Positions 34,592 through 43,916 of a stretch of 46,024 nt of DNA are shown here, in pieces. Position numbers and translations under genes: made by a program. Below the pieces are notes generated by a model that did no database searches, was not told where the DNA came from, and saw only the letters and a list, made by a program, of their open reading frames with translations. The DNA comes from Rickettsia typhi (GTDB lineage Bacteria > Pseudomonadota > Alphaproteobacteria > Rickettsiales > Deianiraeaceae): assembly GCA_945881985.1 (NCBI GenBank), contig CAMCVL010000010.1, positions 1 through 46,024 on the forward strand, given 5' to 3'. Position 1 is the stretch's first letter. Each line of letters opens with the position of its first letter.

Positions 34592-37500
34592 TCAAAAGCC
34601 TTGGACAAAGCCTAACGGATCTTTTGTTATCCGTGCAAATGCGGGCTCTGGCAAAACAACCGTGCTTATTGAAAGAATCTTAGTATTGCTACTAAGCGGC
34701 ATAAAGCCATCCAAAATTTTATGCATCACCTACACAACGGCTGGGGCAAGCGAGGTTTACAGCCGTATTAATGCAAAAATTAAAGAGCTTATTTTGTGGC
34801 TTGAAGGCGATGCAGGCTTACAACCAAAAGCCTTAGATTACCTTGCTGAGCTTGGCTTTGCATTTAAGCCTGAGCATGCCCTAAGGCAATTAAAACAAAT
34901 TAAGACAAGTGTTACCGGCGGGGACGGCGGGAGCAGCGGGCTTGAAATATGCACCTTTCACGCATTTTGCCTAAAAATTTTAACTAACTTTAGCGGCGAG
35001 GCTGGGCTTGGCTACAAAATTAGCTTACTGCAGGACGACTCCCTTAAGGCAAAAGAAATGCTAAACGAGGTAAAACACAAAATTTTTGCCGACCCTTTAT
35101 TTAGCGAGGAAAACTTTGCCATAGTTCAATACTGCAGTGCAAGCGAGCAAGGCACGGACGGGCTTATAGCCGAGATAATGCGGCACCGCAGCAAATTTGT
35201 CAAGATTAACTACGCAAAACAGGAAGCCTTTTTGTGTGATAATTTTTACGACGCAAGCCTTTTGCAAAACTGCAGCTTGGACGATTATTTTTACCTGCAG
35301 CTACAATCTGTTGACATTGATACCGATGAAATTGCAAGCCTTGTGACAGACCATCATATTCAAAACGCCATTGCAAAATACTACAAAAGCAAAAGCTACG
35401 ACAACTTTATTGCAATCTTTTTAACCAAAAACGAACCAAGAAAAGCATTGCTAAAAAGCCCCTTTGCTGAGGCGGCACAAAAGATTGCAAAAATTGCAAA
35501 TGACAAAACTTTATGCAAAGAGGCTCTAAAAAACAAAGCAATCTACACATTTGCGGTGCGTGTTATTAGCCTCTATCAGCAAATAAAGCAAGAGGCTGGG
35601 CTTGTTGATTTTGAAGACATAGTTTTAAAAACCATAAACCTCCTTAACAATGCAGATGACGAAACCCGCGAGTGGATTGCCTTTAAGCTTGGCGATAGCA
35701 TAGAGCATATCTTAGTAGACGAGTCGCAGGATACAAATGCAAATCAGTGGTCTGTAATTTTTGAAGGGCTATTTAGCGACTTTTTTAACGATACTCAAAC
35801 TAGCAAAAGCCTTTTTGTTGTGGGGGACGACAAGCAAATGATATACTCCTTTCAGGGCTCGGAACCTGGTATTTTTAGCAAGATGCTAAGCCTTAAAACA
35901 AATGGTGATTTAAGTCAGCAAATTGAGGATGTGCGGCTTGAAAAAAACTACAGGTCAAGCCCATTAATCTTGAGGTTTGTGGACGAGGTGTTTAAAAATC
36001 CACAAATAAAGCAAATCTACAACTTAAATGTAGAACACGAGGCAGCAAAAACCGAGCTTGGCGGATTTATCAAACTTTTAGCACCAAACAACGAACTTGA
36101 AAAAACCAAAAGCCAAAAACCAGAGGAGCCATCGGCAGTGTTTTTCAAAAAAAAGACGGAGGAAAATCTTGCAAAGCAAAATCTTGCTATTGCAGTTTGC
36201 GATTGCGTTAAACACTTGGTATTTAACCAGCAAATCAAACCTTGCGACATTATGATGCTTGCAAAAAAAAGAGACCCCAAGCTTTTTGAAGCACTAAGCC
36301 AGCAGCTCCACATTTGCGGGCTTGAGGTAGAGGATATATCAAGCAAAACGCTAAGCTCCCTTGCACCCGTGCAAGACCTTGTAAATTTGCTAAGACTTGC
36401 CTTTTTAAAAGACGATGACGAAAATATTTACGCTCTTTTGCAAAGCAATCTTTGCGGGTTTAGCAGCAAGGAGGAAATGCTTTTTTGCCTTGCAAAAAAA
36501 GACATATCACAAACCTTAGGCCAAAGCTTTACCATTGCAGATGCAATTTTATGCTTTGCAGATGATTGCAGCGATGAGGCTAAGGTAAGCAAATCTTTAA
36601 TGCTTAAAGCAATGCAACTTTTGCTTGATGGCGATGATTTTTTTAAGGACATTGCCCTTAGCGGTATGGGGGCAAGCTTACAAAAACTTTGCAGCATCTG
36701 TGCCTTGATTGCAACAAATACAGAGCTTGATTTTTTAAGCCTCTTAGATACCTTAATGCTAAGCTTTGAAGAGTTTTACGCACCAAACGAGCTTAAGCTA
36801 CTTAGCTATCTTGAAGCTAAGGCTGCAGAGTACCACAACACAGAGCCCAGTGCCGAGCCGCTTGGTTTTATCTTGTTTTACGACAAGATAAAAAACCAAA
36901 GCATTAAAAACCCATCTCTTGCCTTGGGCGAGGGGGTTGTTAGACTTTCCACAATTCACTCTGCCAAGGGCCTTGAAAGCAAGGTTGTAATACTGCTAGA
37001 TGCTGATGCTAAAAAAGGCACCAATAGCAAAAAGGAATTAATTTTTGACGAGGAAAATGGGGTGTTTTTTATGGAACCATCTGCCACCTGTAAGTTTAAA
37101 GATACAAGCGTAGCTTGGCAAATTATTAAAAAATACAACTTAGCGACTAAAACCGAAGAGCTAAACCTTTTATATGTTGCCTTAACAAGGGCAAAGCAGG
37201 CTCTTTTTATATTTACCTCTGAAAAGCTCAAAGAGGAGGATACCAAGAAAAAAACTAAAACAGATAATCCTAACACTGATACTAACACCGACAGCTGGTC
37301 GTGCTTTATTTTGCCTGCCATTGAGGCAATAGGTGGCACTGGGCAGCAAATTGCCTTTGGCAACTGGCTTGATGAAGACGGCAGCAAACTAAGTAGCAAT
37401 CCACAAAACACTAGCTTGCAAGAGTTTTTAAACCACCTAAACGCCAACTTGCAATGGGATAAAAGCTTGCGTAACGAGGAGCCTAAACTTGTATCATTCA

Positions 37501-38057
37501 CATCTTTGCAAGGGGGAGTTTGGCAGGGCAAGGTGCAGCTTCAAAGCATCAGTGCAGAGGATGATTTGGATGTAAGGCAAAAGGGCTGGGAGGCAGTGTC
37601 TAGTCTAAGCTACGGGCAGGCAATGCACACCTTGTGCGAGCTTGAAAGCTGCATACAAAATCAGGGCGACTGCCACGAGGTGCTAAGACTAAAAAATTAC
37701 CATGGCAATTTTGATGCCATAACGCAAAAGTTTTTTAACCTCAAGCAAACTCTTGCTTGGATTTTTGATAAAAAACAATGGACTATTCTAAGCGAGGCTA
37801 ATGTGTCCGCAGCTTTTAACACCAAGGTGCATTTTGGCAGACCAGATAGAATTTTATTTAATAAAAATAATTTAAATGATATTAAAATTATTGATTTTAA
37901 AACTCACAGCGGGCAGCCAAAGGACGATTTGCTAAAAGAATACAAAAAACAATTGCTATTTTACAAAGAAATATTACAAAATATATATAAGGATGGCAAG
38001 ATAGAATGCTACATTGTTTTAACTAACGATGCAACTTGCATTAAAATTGATGTTTAA
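34584..38057 (+). CDS. addA: UvrD/AddA-type ATP-dependent helicase-nuclease
   Basis: AddA is the helicase-nuclease subunit of the alphaproteobacterial double-strand-break repair enzyme AddAB. The product has 1157 residues from the ATG at 34584 (TTG at 34572 possible). Superfamily 1 motifs: Walker A ANAGSGKTT (18-26), motif II ILVDESQDT, motif III VVGDDKQMIYSFQGS, motif V STIHSAKGLES and motif VI LLYVALTRAKQALF. The C-terminal RecB-like nuclease is intact, with GRPD (D1088) and IDFKTHSG (D1104, K1106). addB, usually adjacent, is not in the window. The first codons overlap the end of rsmA by 8 nt, so translation is probably coupled. Confidence 0.92.
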   Translation: MISQKPWTKPNGSFVIRANAGSGKTTVLIERILVLLLSGIKPSKILCITYTTAGASEVYSRINAKIKELILWLEGDAGLQPKALDYLAELGFAFKPEHALRQLKQIKTSVTGGDGGSSGLEICTFHAFCLKILTNFSGEAGLGYKISLLQDDSLKAKEMLNEVKHKIFADPLFSEENFAIVQYCSASEQGTDGLIAEIMRHRSKFVKINYAKQEAFLCDNFYDASLLQNCSLDDYFYLQLQSVDIDTDEIASLVTDHHIQNAIAKYYKSKSYDNFIAIFLTKNEPRKALLKSPFAEAAQKIAKIANDKTLCKEALKNKAIYTFAVRVISLYQQIKQEAGLVDFEDIVLKTINLLNNADDETREWIAFKLGDSIEHILVDESQDTNANQWSVIFEGLFSDFFNDTQTSKSLFVVGDDKQMIYSFQGSEPGIFSKMLSLKTNGDLSQQIEDVRLEKNYRSSPLILRFVDEVFKNPQIKQIYNLNVEHEAAKTELGGFIKLLAPNNELEKTKSQKPEEPSAVFFKKKTEENLAKQNLAIAVCDCVKHLVFNQQIKPCDIMMLAKKRDPKLFEALSQQLHICGLEVEDISSKTLSSLAPVQDLVNLLRLAFLKDDDENIYALLQSNLCGFSSKEEMLFCLAKKDISQTLGQSFTIADAILCFADDCSDEAKVSKSLMLKAMQLLLDGDDFFKDIALSGMGASLQKLCSICALIATNTELDFLSLLDTLMLSFEEFYAPNELKLLSYLEAKAAEYHNTEPSAEPLGFILFYDKIKNQSIKNPSLALGEGVVRLSTIHSAKGLESKVVILLDADAKKGTNSKKELIFDEENGVFFMEPSATCKFKDTSVAWQIIKKYNLATKTEELNLLYVALTRAKQALFIFTSEKLKEEDTKKKTKTDNPNTDTNTDSWSCFILPAIEAIGGTGQQIAFGNWLDEDGSKLSSNPQNTSLQEFLNHLNANLQWDKSLRNEEPKLVSFTSLQGGVWQGKVQLQSISAEDDLDVRQKGWEAVSSLSYGQAMHTLCELESCIQNQGDCHEVLRLKNYHGNFDAITQKFFNLKQTLAWIFDKKQWTILSEANVSAAFNTKVHFGRPDRILFNKNNLNDIKIIDFKTHSGQPKDDLLKEYKKQLLFYKEILQNIYKDGKIECYIVLTNDATCIKIDV

Positions 38058-38083
38058 TTGATTTTTATTGAATTTTTTGGGGG

Positions 38084-38755
38084 ATGTATAAGCTTTATCA
38101 CTTTCCACTATGTCCATTTTCGCGTAAGCTGCGTATCTTGATGGGTGAAAAAAAGCTTAATTTTGACCTAATTCACAGGGACTTTTGGCGTAAAGACATA
38201 GCTTTTTTTAAACTTACCCCCTTTGCTACCGTGCCTGTTTTAGCAATTGATGGCGGGGGAGCAATTTGCCACTCCATGCTTGCAGCGGAGTATATTGATG
38301 CTCAGAGCAAAGGTTACAACTTCATTCCATATGACTTTAAGGATTCTCTTGCGGTTAAAACTATGACCCTTTGGTTTGACGAGAAGTTTTTTAACGATGT
38401 TGTGTATCACTTTTTGTATCAAAAAGTGATAAATGTTGTTAGCTCCGCCGTGCCGCCAAACACGGCAATAATGCAGGCGGCAAAAAATAACATGTTTGGC
38501 TATTTTGACTACATGGAAAGCCTTTTAAAAAAAACAAAATACATTGCCAGCGACCATTTAAGCCTTGCTGACCTCAGTGCTGCAGCACATCTATCAGTGC
38601 TGGACTACTTAAGCGTTATAGATTGGTATAGAGTGCCGCCCGAAATAAAAGACTGGTACTCAATAATTAAATGCCGTGCATCATTTAAACCCCTGCTTAG
38701 CGACAGAGTGCCAAGCTTTAATCCCCCGCCCCATTATCAAAATCTTGATTTTTAA
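38084..38755 (+). CDS. Glutathione S-transferase family protein
   Basis: The product has 223 residues: a thioredoxin-like N-terminal domain (about 1-80) with the CPFSRK motif at the active-site position (C10, S13), cis-proline segment FATVPVLAI, and SMLAAEYID at the glutathione gamma-Glu site, followed by an all-helical C-terminal domain with the LADLSAAAHLSVLDYL capping motif. The family detoxifies or isomerises electrophiles or acts as a reductase; the substrate is unknown. Similar GSTs are widespread in Rickettsiales. It starts 26 bp after addA and ends before the convergent cobS-like gene. Confidence 0.9.
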   Translation: MYKLYHFPLCPFSRKLRILMGEKKLNFDLIHRDFWRKDIAFFKLTPFATVPVLAIDGGGAICHSMLAAEYIDAQSKGYNFIPYDFKDSLAVKTMTLWFDEKFFNDVVYHFLYQKVINVVSSAVPPNTAIMQAAKNNMFGYFDYMESLLKKTKYIASDHLSLADLSAAAHLSVLDYLSVIDWYRVPPEIKDWYSIIKCRASFKPLLSDRVPSFNPPPHYQNLDF

Positions 38756-38797
38756 CATTTGGCTGTAGTGAAGCCTATTTAGAGTATAAAAGTAGCA

Positions 38798-39652
38798 TTA
38801 CTCACCAAAGCATTTTGTAAAGAGGTCTTTTGCTATTGTGGCTTCGTCTGCATCTGATAAACGATTTGCGTAAGATATATTAAAACAAAGCTGCGGGTCG
38901 GTGAAAATTTCAAGATTTTTGCAAAATGCAAAAAGTGTCCTTGTTGAAAAATTTACAGATAAATCGCCGTGTAGCACAGCCGCCCTAATTAAATTTGCAA
39001 GCCTTACGCAAAGGGGCAAGATTTTTGCATCAAGATTGCCATAATACTTTTTAACCAGCTCAAGCTCTGCATCGTAGTCAAGATAATCAAGCTTTGCAAC
39101 TATGTCAAATCTGTCAAGATTACTTTGATTTATTACCTGCGTGCCGCTATAAAAGCCGCTATCGTCGCCAAGCCCTATGGTATTTGCAGTTGCAAATATC
39201 CTAAAGTTTGGGTGGGGGATTATCTCGGTGCCTTCTTCAAACAAAAACAGCTTGCCGTTTTTTTCCAAAATTTTTTGAAGCACAAAAAGAGTCTCCGGCC
39301 TTGCAGCATCATATTCATCAAGTATAAGCACAAGCCCGTGCCTAAGAGCGTAAGGCAACAAACCCTCCTTAAAGGCAATCACCTGCTTGCCCTCACTCAT
39401 AACAATACTATCCTTGCCTACTAGGTCCGCCCTTGATATGTTGGTGTCCAAGTTAACCCTAATGGTTGGCAGCTTTAACCTTGCACAAATCTGCTCTATA
39501 TGAGTAGATTTGCCACTACCATGCGGCCCGTGAATTAATACTTTAAGATTGTTCTTAATCGCCGCCTCAATAATCTTTGTAAGACCTTGGTCAAGGCTGT
39601 AATTTGCATCAAGGCTTGGTATTAGGCTTAAAAGCTGGTCTTTGTCCTTCAT
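38798..39652 (-). CDS. cobS: CobS-like AAA+ ATPase
   Basis: From the ATG at 39652 the protein has 284 residues (an upstream start at 39697 adds 15). Walker A is GPHGSGKST (42-50), followed by HIEQICARL, and Walker B is LILDEYDAARPE (109-120). RVNLDTNISRADLVGKD, FRIFATANTIGLGD and SGTQVINQSNLDRFDIV follow almost exactly the pattern of alphaproteobacterial CobS. CobS is the MoxR-class ATPase of aerobic cobaltochelatase (with CobT and CobN). No CobT, CobN or other cobalamin gene is seen here, and related bacteria keep CobS/CobT-like pairs without the pathway, so a chaperone-like role in loading another metal or complex is possible. Confidence 0.88.
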   Translation of the reverse strand: MKDKDQLLSLIPSLDANYSLDQGLTKIIEAAIKNNLKVLIHGPHGSGKSTHIEQICARLKLPTIRVNLDTNISRADLVGKDSIVMSEGKQVIAFKEGLLPYALRHGLVLILDEYDAARPETLFVLQKILEKNGKLFLFEEGTEIIPHPNFRIFATANTIGLGDDSGFYSGTQVINQSNLDRFDIVAKLDYLDYDAELELVKKYYGNLDAKILPLCVRLANLIRAAVLHGDLSVNFSTRTLFAFCKNLEIFTDPQLCFNISYANRLSDADEATIAKDLFTKCFGE

Positions 39653-39866
39653 ATCACAAATATCACAAAATACAAATGCAAAATGCAAGCATGGCAAGCA
39701 GAAGATTAATGTTATTGCAAAACAAACTTAAATCTAGTTTTTTTAAATGCAAGACAAACTAAATGCTAATTGCAAAATCATTTGACATAAATAACTTACT
39801 AATGCAAAATTAACTAAGCATTTATTAATGTTTTTGTAATCAGTAATCAGTAGTTAGTAGCTTAGT

Positions 39867-40937
39867 ATGCAATCACCAAACAACCTAGCTAGCAAGGGCG
39901 GGGCAAAAAAGCCTCTTATTAAAAATTTAAGAGTAAAAAACTTTACCTGCTTTGAAAACCTAGAGCTTACAAACTGCGGTCGTGCCAACCTCTTATTAGC
40001 CGACAACGGCTGCGGCAAAACCAATCTTCTTAGGGCGATTGATTTGATGTATTGCAAAAAAGTAGACAATCAAACCCCAGCCAATAAAACTGAACAAGGT
40101 AATACCGGTAAAGCAATTCTTTATGATTACGCCCTTTCGCAAGCTTTGCATTATATTACGGAAGAACTTTTAACAGGCTCAATTCCAAGTAGTACAATTG
40201 CTGCATTGCAAAAGTTTAATACCAAAGATTGGTTTGAGGTTTGTGCCACATATTACGACGAAAGCTCTTATTCTTTAACTAAGGACGATGTTGAGTTTTG
40301 CCTAGCAAATTCAATACCTGAGCTTAAAAAATATAATGCTCTTAAAAAGTATAGCTACTTTGGTTTATACACTGAGACAAGATGGCAGGAGTATATCTTT
40401 GCAATGGCAAAAACATTGCAGCATAGCATTGATTTTGAAGCCCTAGCCTTTGAAATTGTCAAAACTTTTAAAGACAATGTATCTGCAGTTAGGGGCTCGG
40501 ATGATTATTTATTAAATATTTTTTGCGATAATTCCACATGGTCAACCCCTCTTGCTATTGAAGGCTACGGTTTAAAAAGAATAGTTATTGCAATTTTACT
40601 GATAGCAGCCTCTACCGGTATTGCTCTTATAGATGAGGCTGAAAACGGACTCCACTATAATAGATACGAGGATTTTGCAAAGATGATTCTTAAAAGTGCC
40701 GAGCTTGCAAATACTCAAGTTTTTATAACAACTCACTCAAGGGAGTTTGCTAAGGTGTTTTTACAAACCGCAGCCAAGTTTAAAAAGCCAGACTCCGATA
40801 CAACCTTTAACGAAGATGTAAAAACCTACCGGCTCTACAAAAAAGGCAATGGAGTTGTTGCAGCTGACTACGGCAATGCCACAGCAAGCCTTGATGAGAT
40901 AGATTTTAATAATAATTCTTTTACAAGAGATGTCTAG
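39867..40937 (+). CDS. OLD/RecF-like AAA ATPase (candidate defence ATPase)
   Basis: The product is 356 residues of the ABC/SMC-like AAA class (AAA_15/AAA_21) used in OLD-family and PARIS-type systems. The start MQSPNN is followed by IKNLRVKNFTCFENLEL, the typical first strand. Walker A is ADNGCGKTN (45-53; the usual first Gly is Ala). The signature-like loop is EGYGLKRIV (232-240), Walker B is GIALIDEAENGLHY (251-264), and the H-loop is TTHSREF (288-294). The coiled-coil insertion between them is short. Its last 8 nt overlap the next gene, which encodes a TOPRIM protein, so the pair forms a unit. In split OLD-like systems the ATPase senses or scaffolds and the TOPRIM partner cleaves nucleic acid. 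The target is unknown. Confidence 0.85.
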   Translation: MQSPNNLASKGGAKKPLIKNLRVKNFTCFENLELTNCGRANLLLADNGCGKTNLLRAIDLMYCKKVDNQTPANKTEQGNTGKAILYDYALSQALHYITEELLTGSIPSSTIAALQKFNTKDWFEVCATYYDESSYSLTKDDVEFCLANSIPELKKYNALKKYSYFGLYTETRWQEYIFAMAKTLQHSIDFEALAFEIVKTFKDNVSAVRGSDDYLLNIFCDNSTWSTPLAIEGYGLKRIVIAILLIAASTGIALIDEAENGLHYNRYEDFAKMILKSAELANTQVFITTHSREFAKVFLQTAAKFKKPDSDTTFNEDVKTYRLYKKGNGVVAADYGNATASLDEIDFNNNSFTRDV

Positions 40938-41649
40938 GGAACTAAGGGGTATAATATTTGTTGAGGGTGTGAGCGACCAAAACATTCTAAAAAATTTAAT
41001 GAATAAGTATTTTAACATTAAATTTGACAAAGAGCCGATAAAAGAAAATGAAAAGAGATTTTTATACAAATACAATCAAGAGTTGATATTGCTTGAAACT
41101 GATGGGGTGAAAAATATGCCACCAGCAGTTGAAAGACAAATTCAAAACTTTAACAAAAACGGCAATGTTGTCAAAAAAATATTTATCATAATCGATGCGG
41201 ACAAAAGCAAACAAAGTGGCGAGCAGTTTGTTTGTAGCATCACTGACAAATGCAAGGATACAGGGGTGCAATTTGCCCACCACATAATTACAAGACCAGG
41301 CAAAGACTACGGCATTATGGAGGATTTGTTTTTGGATATTGTTGTTAATCTTACAGATAAAAGTGCTGATGATTTTTATCAAAAAAACACAATAATGCAG
41401 TTGGTGAGCGATGTGCGTAATGATGTAGATAAAGACACAGAAAAAAAACATTACTCCAACAAAATTAAGGCTGCAACAACAAGCTTTGTTAGGTTTTATA
41501 ACTGCTACGAGGACATAGATAAAAACGATATTATTACCCTAGCGGAGCAAGATGATGGCATTGTAAAAAAGCTAATGGAGTACGATACTATAAAACAGAT
41601 GCTTGAAAAAATTAAACAACATTTTAACCTTGAACAAGCCAGTAATTAA
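40930..41649 (+). CDS. TOPRIM-domain protein (DUF3226/DUF4435-like), candidate nuclease partner
   Basis: The product has 239 residues. TOPRIM motif I is IIFVEGVSD (8-16, catalytic-type E12). The acidic second motif is FIIIDADKSKQ (85-95; D89 and D91). A third conserved piece, PGKDYGIMEDLFLD (123-136), resembles the G-x-x-EDL part of DUF3226-type proteins. The C-terminal half is helical and charged. The ATG lies inside the upstream ATPase gene (8-nt overlap), and the stop TAA shares its last A with the ATG of metF. This ATPase-plus-separate-TOPRIM arrangement is that of two-gene OLD relatives, including the PARIS antiphage system (AriA/AriB), although both proteins here are shorter than typical PARIS components. 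A chromosomally fixed repair role is the alternative. Confidence 0.82.
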   Translation: MSRELRGIIFVEGVSDQNILKNLMNKYFNIKFDKEPIKENEKRFLYKYNQELILLETDGVKNMPPAVERQIQNFNKNGNVVKKIFIIIDADKSKQSGEQFVCSITDKCKDTGVQFAHHIITRPGKDYGIMEDLFLDIVVNLTDKSADDFYQKNTIMQLVSDVRNDVDKDTEKKHYSNKIKAATTSFVRFYNCYEDIDKNDIITLAEQDDGIVKKLMEYDTIKQMLEKIKQHFNLEQASN

Positions 41650-42491
41650 TGGATATTTTTATGTTAAAGTTAAGCTTTGAGCTCTTTCCGCCAAAAAGTG
41701 AGGCAATTAAACAAAGGTTTGACACCTGCACGGATTTTGTTGCTAGCGTTGGTGCAGAGTTTTTGTCCGTAACCTTTGGGGCTGGTGGCAAGAGCAAGTC
41801 TGCAACTATTGATAGCGTTGTTGAAGTAAAAAACAAATACAAAACCCTGCCGCTCACCGCTCATTTAACCTGCCTTGGTTTAGGTTTTGGCGAAATTGAG
41901 GAGATTATTGAGGTATATAAAGCAAATAAAATAGAAAATATCTTGGCGCTTAGGGGCGATGTAAATCAAAAAGATGATTTAACAAAAAGTGCCTTTAAAA
42001 ACTCTGTGGAGCTTACCACTTACATTAAAAAAAACTATCCGCAGTTTAAGGTTTTTGTTGCCGGCTACCCCGAAAAGCACCCAGATGCTACAAGCTTAAG
42101 TGCTGATGTAGACTTTTTAAAACAAAAGCAGGATGCTGGGGCGGATGGTATTATTACTCAATACTTTTTTGTAAATGACAATTTTTACAAATTTTACGAG
42201 CTTACGCAAAAAAAACAAATAAACATTCCTATAATCCCGGGGCTTGTGCCGGTTGGCAATTTTGAAAGCATCAAGAACTTTTCGGCAAAATGCGGCACCA
42301 TCATTCCGCAAAGGCTAGAGGAATACTTTGCTAAGCCAGAGGATAACATTAAAAACGGGGCAATGCTTTGTGCCTTGCAGGGGGCGGATTTATACAAAAA
42401 CGGCTTTAAGCATTTGCATATTTACATGCTTAACAATCCAGAGCCTAGCGTTTCTGTCTGTAAAGTCTTAAAATTATTTACATCTTTGTAG
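41649..42491 (+). CDS. metF: 5,10-methylenetetrahydrofolate reductase
   Basis: MetF reduces methylene-THF to methyl-THF with FAD and NADH, supplying methyl groups for methionine synthesis. The product has 280 residues, a TIM-barrel of normal length. It begins (MLK)LSFELFPPKSE, the family start with the catalytic Glu after the first strand. FAD/folate-contact pieces are LSVTFGAGG, TAHLTCLG, NILALRGD and ADGIITQYFFVND. The ATG overlaps the stop of the TOPRIM gene (TAATG), and purF begins 9 bp downstream, so translation may be coupled to the ATPase/TOPRIM pair. No methionine synthase is in the window. Confidence 0.95.
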   Translation: MDIFMLKLSFELFPPKSEAIKQRFDTCTDFVASVGAEFLSVTFGAGGKSKSATIDSVVEVKNKYKTLPLTAHLTCLGLGFGEIEEIIEVYKANKIENILALRGDVNQKDDLTKSAFKNSVELTTYIKKNYPQFKVFVAGYPEKHPDATSLSADVDFLKQKQDAGADGIITQYFFVNDNFYKFYELTQKKQINIPIIPGLVPVGNFESIKNFSAKCGTIIPQRLEEYFAKPEDNIKNGAMLCALQGADLYKNGFKHLHIYMLNNPEPSVSVCKVLKLFTSL

Positions 42492-42500
42492 TTATTTTTT

Positions 42501-43916
42501 ATGTTTGACAAATTCAAGGAAGAATGCGGCGTGTTTGGAATAATTGCCAACCACAAGGCAAAAGAGCTAACAAACTTAGCCCTACACTCCCTGCAGCACA
42601 GAGGGCAGGAGGCAAGCGGCATAGCTTTTGAGGCTCAAAACAAAGAGATAAAATGCCTTAAGCATTACGGCCTTGCCCTGCAAGGGTTAAGTGACCTAGT
42701 TGCAAGCAATACAGACAAAACAAGCATCGCAATTGGTCATGTTAGGTATTCAACCTCTGGCTCTAAGTCCTTTACCGATATACAGCCATTTACCGCAAAG
42801 ATTAACGGGGCAGATATAGCCTTGGCACACAACGGCAACCTAGTTAATGCCGATGAGGTAAGAGCCCAGCTTTTAAAACAGGGGGCAGTTTTTAACACTA
42901 ATATCGACTCGGAGGTTTTTTTGCATCTTATCGCTAGGTCAAGGTTTGAAGAGATTGAGGACAAGATCAAAGATGCTTGCAGCATTATAAAAGGTGCATA
43001 TTCAATAGTGATTATCTATCAAGGCAAGCTGATTGCTTTTAGAGACCCAAATGGTATAAGACCCCTATCTATTGGTATGATAGATAGTCAAGGGCAAACT
43101 AGTTATGTTGTAGCATCCGAAACTTGTGCATTTGACATAACCGGTGCAAAATTTGTAAAAAACATAGAGGTGGGCGAACTTGTTGTTATATCGGCTGCGG
43201 GTGGTAAATGCGAGGTTAAATCTGGCTTAATTTGTGGCAAAGAGCAAATTAAACGCAAATTTTGTGTTTTTGAATACATCTATTTTGCAAGACCAGATTC
43301 TGTACTTGAGGGCAATAGCGTCTACGAGGTGCGAAAGGCTTTTGGCAAGATTTTAGCCCAAAGAATGCAGCCCCTGCTACTAAAAATTAAGCCAGATGTT
43401 GTGGTGCCAGTGCCGGACTCCGGCGTGCCATCCGCACTTGGCTTTTCGCTTGAAAGTGGAATATCCTTTGACCTAGGGCTTATCCGTAGCCATTACTCAG
43501 GGCGTAGCTTTATTGCTCCAAGCCAAGACATGCGTGAGTTTAAGGTAAAAACAAAGCATAATGTAAATACTCACATTATTAAAGATAAAAAAGTTGTTTT
43601 GGTTGATGATTCAATTGTTAGGGGCACAACATCAAAGCAAATTATTAAAATGGTAAAGGAGGCTGGGGCAAAGGAGGTTCATCTTGTTATCTCCTCGCCG
43701 CCAACAATCCACCCTTGTTTTTATGGCATAGACACGCCAAATGCAGACGACCTAATTGCAAACAAGTTTAACAGCAATACAGATAAAATTGCAAGCTACC
43801 TAGAAGTTGACTCGCTAACTTACCTAAGCCTTGAGGATGTCTACAATGTAATAAAAACCCACACAAAAGACCAATTTTGCGATATGTGCTTTACAAAAAA
43901 CAGAATTGTTGTTTGA
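42501..43916 (+). CDS. purF: Amidophosphoribosyltransferase
   Basis: PurF makes phosphoribosylamine from PRPP and glutamine, the first committed step of purine synthesis. The product has 471 residues. The short propeptide MFDKFKEE precedes the N-terminal nucleophile C9 (ECGVFGI), followed by HSLQHRGQEASG and the RYSTSG motif. The PRPP-binding loop is VVLVDDSIVRGTTS. Four cysteines in the places of the Bacillus-type [4Fe-4S] cluster are visible (FCVFEYIYFARPDS, HPCFYGID, and CDMC near the end), so this is the propeptide/iron-sulfur class rather than the E. coli type. Having PurF is notable, since most Rickettsiaceae lack purine synthesis. Confidence 0.96.
   Translation: MFDKFKEECGVFGIIANHKAKELTNLALHSLQHRGQEASGIAFEAQNKEIKCLKHYGLALQGLSDLVASNTDKTSIAIGHVRYSTSGSKSFTDIQPFTAKINGADIALAHNGNLVNADEVRAQLLKQGAVFNTNIDSEVFLHLIARSRFEEIEDKIKDACSIIKGAYSIVIIYQGKLIAFRDPNGIRPLSIGMIDSQGQTSYVVASETCAFDITGAKFVKNIEVGELVVISAAGGKCEVKSGLICGKEQIKRKFCVFEYIYFARPDSVLEGNSVYEVRKAFGKILAQRMQPLLLKIKPDVVVPVPDSGVPSALGFSLESGISFDLGLIRSHYSGRSFIAPSQDMREFKVKTKHNVNTHIIKDKKVVLVDDSIVRGTTSKQIIKMVKEAGAKEVHLVISSPPTIHPCFYGIDTPNADDLIANKFNSNTDKIASYLEVDSLTYLSLEDVYNVIKTHTKDQFCDMCFTKNRIVV

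Noticed and set aside
39782-39810. TTGACA as a promoter for the ATPase/TOPRIM unit
   Set aside because: The -35 match at 39782-39787 is perfect, but no acceptable -10 box occurs at standard spacing, so I did not list it as a feature.
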